This document shows positions 1 through 6,521 of a stretch of DNA of 6,522 nt, in pieces. Numbering within the stretch: the first letter of the stretch is position 1; the number at the start of each line of letters is the position of its first letter. This stretch comes from Bacillota bacterium (GTDB lineage Bacteria; Bacillota; Clostridia; Christensenellales; Aristaeellaceae). Location: positions 1 to 6,522 of the forward strand of contig JAEYRW010000009.1 of the NCBI GenBank assembly GCA_023435435.1, in the 5' to 3' direction. Both the position numbers and the translations under genes were made by a program. Below the pieces are notes generated by a model that worked only from the letters and a program-made list of their open reading frames with translations, made no database searches and was not told where the DNA came from.

Positions 1-17
1 GGCGCTTTGGCGGGGGG

Positions 18-37
18 GCCGGGGCAGAGCCCCCGGC
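18..37. repeat. GC-rich palindrome upstream of the promoter
   Basis: Bases 18-24 pair with 31-37 (7 bp, 6-nt loop). An alternative register pairs 21-25 with 29-33 around a 3-nt loop. No clear T-tract follows on the + strand, so it is a poor classical terminator, although it could end transcription of an upstream gene or be an intergenic palindromic repeat. Its reverse complement carries the core GGGCTCTGCCC, which matches the hairpin core at the far end of the window at 10 of 11 positions. The role is uncertain. Confidence 0.5.
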
Positions 38-55
38 GTTCCCTTTCGACCCTGC

Positions 56-85
56 TTTACACCGGAGCGCGGATTGTGCTATAAT
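56..85 (+). promoter_or_regulatory. Sigma-A type promoter with extended -10, for glgP and the operon
   Basis: The -35 hexamer TTTACA (56-61) matches TTGACA at 5 of 6 positions. An 18-nt spacer leads to a perfect TATAAT (80-85), preceded by TGC (77-79), giving a full extended -10 (TGnTATAAT). Transcription would be expected to start near base 92, leaving a leader of about 27 nt before the glgP start. The local drop in GC in an otherwise GC-rich window supports a real promoter. I recognise no obvious operator or cre-like site overlapping it. Confidence 0.8.
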
Positions 86-118
86 TGGTCGTAAAATCTC
101 AAAAATGGGGGTTGAACG

Positions 119-2572
119 ATGAAATTCGAACGCATGACGTCCGATGATATAAAGGAATCCATCATCGAAAAACTGAGTGACAACTTCGGCTGCGGGCTGT
201 CCGACGCGACAACCCAGCAGCTTTACATGGCGTTGGCGCTGACGGTGCGCGACGAGGTCATGCAGAGAAGGACCCAGTCCCGCGGGGAGCGCAAGCGCGA
301 GGGCGCGAAAAAGGTCTATTATTTGAGCGCCGAATTCCTGGTGGGCCGGGCGCTGCACAACAACATGGTGAACCTCGTCAACGAAAAGGCGTACATGAAG
401 GCGCTGACGGACTTGGGCATCGACCGGGACGTGATCTTCGAGCTGGAGCCGGAGCCGGGACTGGGGAACGGGGGATTGGGCCGCCTCGCGGCGTGCTTCC
501 TCGATTCGCTGACGACTTTGGAGCTCCCGGCCATGGGCTGCACCATTCGGTACGAATACGGGCTCTTCCGCCAGAAGATCGTGGACGGCTACCAGATCGA
601 GGTGCCGGACAACTGGCTCGAGGCGGGCAACATCTGGGAGATTCCGCGCCCGGACCAGATGGAGGAAATCCAGTTCGGCGGGCGCGTGGAGGAATTTGAG
701 GAAAACGGCCGGATGCAGTTCCGGGTGGTGGACGCCACCACTGTGGAGGCCGTTCCGTACGACATTCCCATCGTGGGCTACGACAACTGCATGGTCAACA
801 TGCTGCGCGTGTGGTCGGCCCGCTCGCCCAAGAGGATCGATATGGAGTCGTTCAACTCCGGCCAGTACGTCAAGGCCATGGCGGAGCGCGAGCTCGCCGA
901 GGTCATTTCCAAGGTGCTTTATCCCAACGACAACTCCGCCGAGGGCAAGGAGCTGCGCCTCAAGCAGCAGTATTTCTTCTCGGCCGCCTCGGTGCGGTAC
1001 GCGGTGCGCGATTTTGTGGAGGTGCACGGCGAAAACTGGCGGATGTTCCCCGAAAAGGTCGCCATTCACATCAACGACACCCACCCCGCCATCGCCATTC
1101 CGGAGCTCATGCGCGTGCTCATGGACGAATACGAGCTCAGCTGGGAAGAGGCGGAGGACATCTGCCGCGGGACGTTTGCCTATACAAACCATACCGTCAT
1201 GGCAGAGGCGCTTGAAAAGTGGCCCGAGGACCTTCTGCGCCGCCAGCTCCCGCGCATCTACATGATTCTGGAGGAACTCAACCGCCGGCTGTGCGCGCGG
1301 CTTTGGAAAGTCTACCCCGGCCAGTGGGAGCGGATCGGCCACATGGCGGTGCTCGCCTACGACCAGGCGCACATGGCCAACCTCGCGGTGGCGTATTCCC
1401 ACAGCGTCAACGGCGTCTCGAGGATCCACACGGACATCCTCAAAAAACAGACGTTCCGGGATTTCTACGTCATGCAGCCCTCGAAGTTCCACTCGATTAC
1501 CAACGGCATCACCCACCGCCGCTGGCTCATCCAGTGCAACCCCGGGCTTTCGAATCTCCTGGATGAGGCGATCGGCGACAAGTGGCGCAAGGAGCCCCAG
1601 CTTTTGGAAAACGTACTGCCCTTCGCGGACGACGCGGCGTTCCGGGAAAAATTTGCCGCGGTGAAGCGCGAGAACAAGATTCTGCTTGCCAATCGCTTCG
1701 AGCGGCTTCAGGACATCATGCTTGATCCGGACAGCATTTTCGATTCTCAGGCGAAGCGGCTTCACGAATACAAGCGCCAGCTGATGAACGCGCTTCACAT
1801 TCTCATGCTCTACAACCGCATCGTCGACAATCCGAGCTTCGATATGCCGCCCAAAACGTTCATTTTCGGCGCGAAGGCGTCGCCCGGCTATACCCGCGCG
1901 AAGCTCATCATCAAGCTCATCAATTCCATCGGCGACCTGGTGAAGAAGCATCCCCGTGCCTCGAAGCTTCTCAAGGTGGTGTTTTTGGAGAACTATTCCG
2001 TTTCGGCGGCCGAGTACCTCATGCCCGCCACGGAGGTCTCCGAGCAGATTTCCACCGCCGGCAAGGAAGCAAGCGGCACCGGCAACATGAAGTTCATGAT
2101 GAACGGCGCGGTGACCATCGGCACCATGGACGGCGCCAACTGTGAAATTTTCGAGCAGGTAGGCCCCAAGAACATCTACATCTTCGGCCTTACCGCCGAA
2201 CAGGTGGAGCATGGCTACTCGTCCTACCGCGCCAGCGAAGTCTACGAGACCCAGCCCGCCATCCGCAGGTGCATGGAACAGCTCATCGACGGCACCCTCG
2301 AGCCCGGAAGCCCCCGGCTCTTCTCCGAGCTCTACCACGCGCTTCTGTTCGGCGACGGCGGCGGAATGGCCGATCCGTACTTTGTTCTGAAGGATTTGAA
2401 CGAGTACATGGGCGCCCAGAGAAAGCTCATGGCCGATTACATGGACCGCGACAAGTGGCTCAAAATGGCCATCACCAATACCGCCCTGTCCGGCGTCTTC
2501 TCCACCGACCGCACCATCCGCGAGTACAACGACGAGATCTGGCATCTGAGGCAGCTCAAGCTCGACAGGTGA
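119..2572 (+). CDS. glgP: Glycogen/starch/alpha-glucan phosphorylase (GT35)
   Basis: This is a PLP-dependent enzyme that releases glucose-1-phosphate from non-reducing ends of alpha-1,4-glucans by phosphorolysis in the cytoplasm. The 817-residue length is normal for the family. Family signatures seen in order are VYYLSAEFLVGRAL near residue 65, LGNGGLGRLAACFLDSL near 115, HINDTHPA near 320, TNHTV near 358, SITNGITHRRWL near 460, DSQAKRLHEYKRQLMN near 542, and the PLP site EASGTGNMKFMMNGA with the Schiff-base lysine at K658. The chosen ATG has a G-run (107-111) 7 nt upstream; the next in-frame ATG (134) has no ribosome-binding site. The sequence cannot separate a glycogen from a maltodextrin preference, so malP is an equally possible name. 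It is the first gene of the operon, directly behind the promoter, and its stop overlaps the next start by 4 nt. No frameshift or missing catalytic motif was seen. Confidence 0.97.
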   Translation: MKFERMTSDDIKESIIEKLSDNFGCGLSDATTQQLYMALALTVRDEVMQRRTQSRGERKREGAKKVYYLSAEFLVGRALHNNMVNLVNEKAYMKALTDLGIDRDVIFELEPEPGLGNGGLGRLAACFLDSLTTLELPAMGCTIRYEYGLFRQKIVDGYQIEVPDNWLEAGNIWEIPRPDQMEEIQFGGRVEEFEENGRMQFRVVDATTVEAVPYDIPIVGYDNCMVNMLRVWSARSPKRIDMESFNSGQYVKAMAERELAEVISKVLYPNDNSAEGKELRLKQQYFFSAASVRYAVRDFVEVHGENWRMFPEKVAIHINDTHPAIAIPELMRVLMDEYELSWEEAEDICRGTFAYTNHTVMAEALEKWPEDLLRRQLPRIYMILEELNRRLCARLWKVYPGQWERIGHMAVLAYDQAHMANLAVAYSHSVNGVSRIHTDILKKQTFRDFYVMQPSKFHSITNGITHRRWLIQCNPGLSNLLDEAIGDKWRKEPQLLENVLPFADDAAFREKFAAVKRENKILLANRFERLQDIMLDPDSIFDSQAKRLHEYKRQLMNALHILMLYNRIVDNPSFDMPPKTFIFGAKASPGYTRAKLIIKLINSIGDLVKKHPRASKLLKVVFLENYSVSAAEYLMPATEVSEQISTAGKEASGTGNMKFMMNGAVTIGTMDGANCEIFEQVGPKNIYIFGLTAEQVEHGYSSYRASEVYETQPAIRRCMEQLIDGTLEPGSPRLFSELYHALLFGDGGGMADPYFVLKDLNEYMGAQRKLMADYMDRDKWLKMAITNTALSGVFSTDRTIREYNDEIWHLRQLKLDR

Positions 2573-3156
2573 CGCGCGCGGCGGCGGAAGAGCTCATCGC
2601 CTGGGGGAACGGCAACAACCCCGGGCCGTGGTTCGTGCACTCCTATGCCGTGGCACGCGCGGCGGAGACAATCGCGGCTGCCTGTGGCATGGACGCGGAG
2701 CGTGCGTGGCTCTCGGGCGCGCTTCACGACATCGGGCGGTACGAGGGCAAGTTTGGGATGCGGCACATCTTCGCGGGGTATCATTTGCTCATGGAGCGGG
2801 GCGAGCCGGAACTGGCGCGCATCTGCCTCACGCACTCCTTCCCGCTGTCCGACGCGGCCTCCTTTATCGGCGCGTGGGACCAATCGGCGGAGGACGAAGC
2901 GTTGCTGTGCACCGTTCTTGCGACGCCCATGGACGATTACGACCGGCTGATCCAGCTTTGCGACTCCATCACATGGGGGCGCGGGGTCTGCCTTCTCGAA
3001 AAGCGCATCGTGGACGTCATGCGGCGCTATCCGGGTACCCCCATGCGTCCGGCAGCCGTTGAGGCGCGGTTTGCGATTCTGAACGATTTCGCCGCGCGAA
3101 TGGGGCACTCCGTGTACGACCTCTTTCCCGAGGCGGCGGAGAACACGTTTTCGTAA
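2569..3156 (+). CDS. HD-domain (HDIG-type) phosphohydrolase-like protein, copy 1
   Basis: A 195-residue soluble protein with the metal-site pattern of the HD superfamily: H24, the H53-D54 pair in GALHDIGR, further histidines H66, H72 and H89 (in LTHSFP), and D132 in the conserved segment MDDYDRLIQLCD. HD enzymes usually hydrolyse phosphate ester bonds, often in nucleotides; the substrate here is not known. The family resembles small HD proteins common in Clostridia. The GTG at 2569 overlaps the glgP stop as GTGA. It is chosen because it gives exactly the 195 residues of the neighbouring paralog and aligns with it from the first residues. The open frame continues upstream, but that part is Arg-rich out-of-frame glgP sequence. 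No good Shine-Dalgarno lies near the GTG (GAGG at 2548-2551 is 17 nt away), so translation is probably coupled to glgP. No signal peptide or membrane segment is visible. Confidence 0.88.
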   Translation: MTRAAAEELIAWGNGNNPGPWFVHSYAVARAAETIAAACGMDAERAWLSGALHDIGRYEGKFGMRHIFAGYHLLMERGEPELARICLTHSFPLSDAASFIGAWDQSAEDEALLCTVLATPMDDYDRLIQLCDSITWGRGVCLLEKRIVDVMRRYPGTPMRPAAVEARFAILNDFAARMGHSVYDLFPEAAENTFS

Positions 3157-3160
3157 GGAG
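3155..3160 (+). promoter_or_regulatory. Strong ribosome-binding site of HD copy 2
   Basis: AAGGAG overlaps the TAA stop of HD copy 1 (3154-3156) and lies 4 nt before the ATG at 3165. It fixes that start and contrasts with HD copy 1, which has no comparable site. Confidence 0.8.
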
Positions 3161-3164
3161 AATC

Positions 3165-3752
3165 ATGGACAGAAAACAGGCGACGGAATTGCTCGACTGG
3201 GCGCACACCCAAAATCCCGGCCCGTGGCGCGACCACTCGCTGGGTGTCGGGCGCGCGGCGGAAAAAATCGCCGCGGCGTGCGGCATGGATGCCGAACGTG
3301 CGTGGCTTTCCGGGGCGCTCCACGACATCGGGCGGTACGAAGGCAAGTTTGGACTTCGGCACGCCACCGCAGGATACCATCTGCTGGCGGGCAGGGGCGA
3401 ACCCCAGCTGGCACGCATTTGCCTGACGCATTCATTCCCCCTCGCGGCGGTGGACGCGTTCATGGGCGAACTGGACGTGACGAAAGAGGACATGGCGCTT
3501 GTCATGGAGACGCTCAACACGTCCATGGACGACTACGACCGGCTGATCCAGCTCTGCGACGGCCTCGCGCCCGATCTGGGCGTATGCCTCATGGAAAAGC
3601 GGTTGGTGAGCGTCATGCGCAGGCGCGGCATCGTGCCCCTCCAGCGAGAGATCATTGACGCGCGCTTTGTCCTCCTCGAGGACTTTCAGGCGCGGATGGG
3701 GTACTCCGTCTACGCGCTTTTCCCGGAGGCGGCCGCCAACACATTCGCATAA
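3165..3752 (+). CDS. HD-domain (HDIG-type) phosphohydrolase-like protein, copy 2
   Basis: A 195-residue paralog of the preceding gene, aligned end to end without a gap. By hand count about 126 of 195 residues are identical (about 65%). It keeps every putative metal ligand at the same position: H24, H53-D54, H66, H72, H89 and D132. Residues 35-63, covering the HDIG motif, are identical to copy 1. Divergence is strongest at residues 94-121, 133-138 and 154-165. It is predicted to be a soluble metal-dependent phosphohydrolase of unknown substrate. The ATG is supported by AAGGAG 4 nt upstream, and the gene starts 8 nt after copy 1 stops. It may act on a related but different substrate, or the two proteins may form a heterodimer; neither can be decided from sequence alone. 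Confidence 0.92.
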   Translation: MDRKQATELLDWAHTQNPGPWRDHSLGVGRAAEKIAAACGMDAERAWLSGALHDIGRYEGKFGLRHATAGYHLLAGRGEPQLARICLTHSFPLAAVDAFMGELDVTKEDMALVMETLNTSMDDYDRLIQLCDGLAPDLGVCLMEKRLVSVMRRRGIVPLQREIIDARFVLLEDFQARMGYSVYALFPEAAANTFA

Positions 3753-3785
3753 AATGTACAAATTCCACTCGAAAGACGTGAACGC

Positions 3786-5540
3786 ATGACGATTCGGCAC
3801 GACTCGCGCGACCCCGGTCACAGATTTCCGGCGGGCGCGCAGCCATGCAAAACAGAAGTCCGACTTTTCCTCGAAACCGATCAGAGCGGGGCCGTCGTGC
3901 GCTTCTGGATGGATGGACACGCATATTTATACAAAATGAATCCGGCCAAGGGCGGCTTCGAGTATCTGTTTGTGCTGCCGGAAAAGCCGGGAATCGTTTG
4001 GTACTACTTCATCGTTGGGGAAAATTATCTCGGAAACGCCGGGGACAATTTGGGTGGCGAGGGTGAAATCTATCTCCACGAGCCGCCGAGCTTCCAGATC
4101 ACCGTGTACGACCCGGCGTTTTTGACGCCCGCGTGGCTCGGGGACGGGATCATGATGCAGATCATGCCCGACCGCTTTTTTCGCGGCGGAAGCGAGCCCT
4201 GCAAGGGCCGGCTTCACGGGGATTGGTACGGGCAGCCTGAAATGCGGCTCACCATTACCGGCGACAACGAGGCGGACGACTTCTACGGCGGCGATCTCCC
4301 GGGCATCATAGAGAAGCTTCCGTACATCAAATCCATGGGCGTGTCGGTGATTTACCTGAATCCCATCTTCCTCGCGCGCTCGAACCACAAGTATGACACG
4401 TCCGATTACATGAAAATCGATCCCGCGTTTGGCACGGAGGCGGACTTCAAAGCGCTGTGCGCGAAGGCGCGGGAGATGGGCATCCGCGTGATTCTGGACG
4501 GCGTGTTTTCGCACACGGGCGCGGACAGCGTATATTTCAACAAATACGGGCATTTCAAGTCGGTGGGCGCGTACAATTCCCGGCTGTCCAGGTATGCGGA
4601 CTGGTACGAATTCCACAAATGGCCAAACGACTACAAGAGCTGGTGGGGCTTCGATACGCTGCCGAATGTGAATAAATATTCACCCGGTTTTCGGGATTTC
4701 ATTGTCGGCGCGCCGGACAGCGTGGTGGCGCACTGGCTGCGCGCGGGCGCGTCGGGCTGGCGTCTGGACGTGGCGGACGAGTTGCCCATGGATTTTCTCG
4801 CGGCGCTGCGCGAACGGGTCAAGGACGTAAATCCCGATGCCGCGATTCTGGGCGAGGTATGGGAAGACCCGAGCCGCAAGGTGGCCTACGGAAATCTGCG
4901 CTCCTACTGTCTGGGGGACACCCTCGACTGCACCATGAATTATCCGCTGCGCGAGGCGATTTTGGATTTTCTGACCGGAAAGGCGACGGCGGGGGCTTGC
5001 GCCCGGGTGATCGAAAGCCTGCGGGAGAACATGCCGCCCGCGTTCTTCCGTTCCCAGATGAACCTTTTGTCCAGCCACGACAAGCCCCGGGCGCTGACGA
5101 TTCTGGCGGACGTGGGGAATATGGAGCCCGACCGGAAGTACCGCTATCCCATCGAGCTCACCGACAGCCAGTACGCGCGCGGGAAGCGGCGGTTGGTCGC
5201 CGCGTGGAAGCTCATATGCGCGCTGCCGGGCATGCCCTGCGTCTACTACGGCGACGAGGCGGGGCTTTACGGCATGGCCGATCCCTTCTGCCGGGCCGCG
5301 TACCCCTGGGGACGCGAGGACGGGGAACTGGTCGGCGCATTCCGTGAGGCGGCGGAGTTCAGGCGCGCGGACCGGGTGCTTGCGGACGGAGAACTTGCCC
5401 TCGAGGCCCCTTCGGACGATCTGCTGATTGTCCGGCGGACGCTGAACGGGGAGACGCTGACGCTCTGTGTGAACAGGGGAGAGGAACAGGCAAAATACGC
5501 GGGCGTTCAGGTGCCCGGCGAGAGCGCGGAGTGGATATGA
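3786..5540 (+). CDS. GH13 alpha-amylase family glucan hydrolase (neopullulanase/cyclomaltodextrinase-like)
   Basis: A cytoplasmic (no signal peptide) 584-residue enzyme predicted to hydrolyse alpha-1,4 and possibly alpha-1,6 bonds in maltodextrins or glycogen fragments. Residues 1 to about 115 look like the beta-sandwich N-domain of this group, opening with HDSRDPGHRFPAGAQPC, the typical start in clostridial relatives, which supports the ATG. The catalytic barrel begins near residue 120 (GIMMQIMPDRFF). Motifs are SNHKYDTSDY near 199-208, region I DGVFSHTG (D238, H243), region II GWRLDVADE (nucleophile D328 with R326), region III GEVWED (acid/base E357), region IV LLSSHDKPR (H431, D432), and a late MPCVYYGDEAG segment. 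The full catalytic triad is present. Region I has S where N is usual, and K433 follows the region IV Asp where T or V is common. The C-terminal beta-domain looks short and ends in the overlap with lplA. The GH13 subfamily and bond specificity are not settled. No strong Shine-Dalgarno is visible. Confidence 0.93.
   Translation: MTIRHDSRDPGHRFPAGAQPCKTEVRLFLETDQSGAVVRFWMDGHAYLYKMNPAKGGFEYLFVLPEKPGIVWYYFIVGENYLGNAGDNLGGEGEIYLHEPPSFQITVYDPAFLTPAWLGDGIMMQIMPDRFFRGGSEPCKGRLHGDWYGQPEMRLTITGDNEADDFYGGDLPGIIEKLPYIKSMGVSVIYLNPIFLARSNHKYDTSDYMKIDPAFGTEADFKALCAKAREMGIRVILDGVFSHTGADSVYFNKYGHFKSVGAYNSRLSRYADWYEFHKWPNDYKSWWGFDTLPNVNKYSPGFRDFIVGAPDSVVAHWLRAGASGWRLDVADELPMDFLAALRERVKDVNPDAAILGEVWEDPSRKVAYGNLRSYCLGDTLDCTMNYPLREAILDFLTGKATAGACARVIESLRENMPPAFFRSQMNLLSSHDKPRALTILADVGNMEPDRKYRYPIELTDSQYARGKRRLVAAWKLICALPGMPCVYYGDEAGLYGMADPFCRAAYPWGREDGELVGAFREAAEFRRADRVLADGELALEAPSDDLLIVRRTLNGETLTLCVNRGEEQAKYAGVQVPGESAEWI
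5528..5531 (+). promoter_or_regulatory. Ribosome-binding site deciding the lplA start
   Basis: GGAG lies 5 nt before the ATG at 5537. It favours that ATG over the in-frame GTG at 5531, which overlaps the GGAG itself and has no well-placed site of its own. Confidence 0.65.
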
Positions 5541-6484
5541 GCAATTACATCATGCTGACGGGCGAGACGGATCCGCACAGGAACCTGGCGGTGGAGACGG
5601 CCCTCATGGAAGCGATTCGCCCGGGCGATTTCTGCATGTACCTGTGGCAGAACAGGCACACAGTGGTCATCGGGCGCAACCAGAACGCCTGGAAGGAGTG
5701 CCGCTGCGAGCTTTTGCGCGAGGAAGCCGGGACCCTGGCCCGGCGCTCGTCCGGCGGCGGCGCGGTGTACCACGATCTCGGGAACCTGAATTTCACCTTC
5801 GCGGCTTCTCCCGAGCGGTACGATTTGCACGCCCAGCTGGCACTCATCATCTCGGCCCTCGAAACCGTCGGGGTCAGGGCGGAATTCACCGGCCGCAACG
5901 ACATCACCGTCGACGGCAAAAAATTTTCCGGCAACGCGTTCAAGCACACCCAGACATGCTCCATGCAGCACGGAACCCTGCTCGTTTCCGTGGATATGAA
6001 CCTGCTGTCCCGCTATCTGCGCCCGCCGGAGAGCAAGCTCAAGGCCAAGGGCATCGAAAGCGTGCGCGCGCGCGTGGTGAACCTCTCCGAGATCAACCCC
6101 GCCCTCAATATCGATACTTTGCGCGCGCTGCTCGTCGACGCGTTCAAAAAGAAGTTCGGCGGCGCGGACGAAATTGATCCCGCAACCCTTGACATTTCGC
6201 ACATCCATCCCCTGTATTCCTCCTGGGACTGGAATTACGGCGAGACGCCGCGCTTCGACGTTTCCCTCGAAAACCGCTTTTCCTGGGGCGGCGTCGAAAT
6301 CCTCCTCTCCCTCGCGGGCGGCAAGGTCCGCGTTGCCGAGGTCTATACCGACGCCATGGACGAAACCCTCGCCGATCAAATTAAAAACGCCCTCTCGGGC
6401 GTCGATTACGGCGCGTGCCTCGCCGACCGGCTCACATTCAACCCCGAACTCGCCCAATGGCTCCGCGCGGAGCTGCCCTGCTAA
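5537..6484 (+). CDS. lplA: Lipoate-protein ligase A
   Basis: A 315-residue enzyme that activates free lipoate with ATP and transfers it to a lysine of lipoyl domains (2-oxoacid dehydrogenase E2 subunits, glycine cleavage H protein) in the cytoplasm. Signatures are the N-terminal NLAVETALME, WQNRHTVVIGRNQNAW, the lipoate-binding loop RRSSGGGAVYHDLGNLNFTF (R69-R70 onward), and GRNDITVDGKKFSGNAF, where K129 corresponds to the catalytic lysine of the family. Residues from about 235 to 310 form the small C-terminal accessory domain (WGGVEILLSLAGGKV), so this looks like a complete ligase and not a catalytic-domain-only form. Length is close to the usual 320-340. The ATG at 5537 is preferred (GGAG 5 nt upstream, ATGA overlap with the GH13 stop); an in-frame GTG at 5531 would add two residues. 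Coupling to a glucan hydrolase is unusual and suggests co-expression with sugar catabolism, but no lipoylated partner is in the window. Confidence 0.95.
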   Translation: MSNYIMLTGETDPHRNLAVETALMEAIRPGDFCMYLWQNRHTVVIGRNQNAWKECRCELLREEAGTLARRSSGGGAVYHDLGNLNFTFAASPERYDLHAQLALIISALETVGVRAEFTGRNDITVDGKKFSGNAFKHTQTCSMQHGTLLVSVDMNLLSRYLRPPESKLKAKGIESVRARVVNLSEINPALNIDTLRALLVDAFKKKFGGADEIDPATLDISHIHPLYSSWDWNYGETPRFDVSLENRFSWGGVEILLSLAGGKVRVAEVYTDAMDETLADQIKNALSGVDYGACLADRLTFNPELAQWLRAELPC

Positions 6485-6502
6485 GGGGAGGCGGGAGGGA
6501 CG

Positions 6503-6521
6503 GCGAGGGCGCTGCCCTCGC
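6503..6521. repeat. GC-rich hairpin downstream of lplA
   Basis: Bases 6503-6510 pair perfectly with 6514-6521 (8 bp, 3-nt loop), starting 18 nt after the lplA stop. The position fits an operon terminator, but the window ends before any T-tract could be seen. Its core GGGCGCTGCCC is nearly the same as the reverse complement of the palindrome at 18-37, so it may instead belong to an intergenic repeat family. Confidence 0.55.

Larger units (their letters stand above)
2569..3752 (+). repeat. Tandem gene duplication of the HD protein
   Basis: Two direct units of 588 bp (2569-3156 and 3165-3752) encode equal-length paralogs separated by 8 nt. Within the 29 codons at 2671-2757 versus 3267-3353 I count 13 synonymous differences and none that change an amino acid. 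The duplication is therefore old and the core is kept by selection, with no sign of recent copying. Short near-identical DNA tracts remain at the HDIG codons and at 2938-2957 versus 3535-3554. Confidence 0.9.

Noticed and set aside
18..50. Rho-independent terminator of an upstream gene
   Set aside because: A hairpin is present but it is followed by mixed sequence with only a three-base T run, so it was kept as a palindrome of uncertain role.
696..1265. 189-codon open frame on the + strand inside glgP
   Set aside because: Its composition is biased to Ser, Thr, Arg and Pro with no motif, as expected for an out-of-frame reading of GC-rich code.
2269..2568. Upstream extension of the HD copy 1 reading frame back to an ATG at 2269
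   Set aside because: The extra 100 residues are Arg/Ala-rich and lie out of frame within glgP coding sequence with its conserved C-terminus. The 195-residue length of the paralog fixes the start at 2569.
2437..3108. 223-codon open frame on the - strand opposite glgP and HD copy 1
   Set aside because: It is a shadow of two well-supported genes. A similar partial frame opposite HD copy 2 (3027-3431) only reflects the gene duplication on the + strand.
3753..3785. Internal promoter for the GH13 gene
   Set aside because: The 33-nt gap has no convincing -35/-10 pair, and the gap is short enough for a shared transcript.
3927..4616. 229-codon open frame on the - strand opposite the GH13 gene
   Set aside because: It covers the conserved GH13 barrel in antisense and has no family motif of its own.
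5507..6457. 316-codon open frame on the - strand opposite lplA
   Set aside because: It is an antisense shadow of a clear lipoate ligase in GC-rich DNA; the translation shows no recognisable domain.
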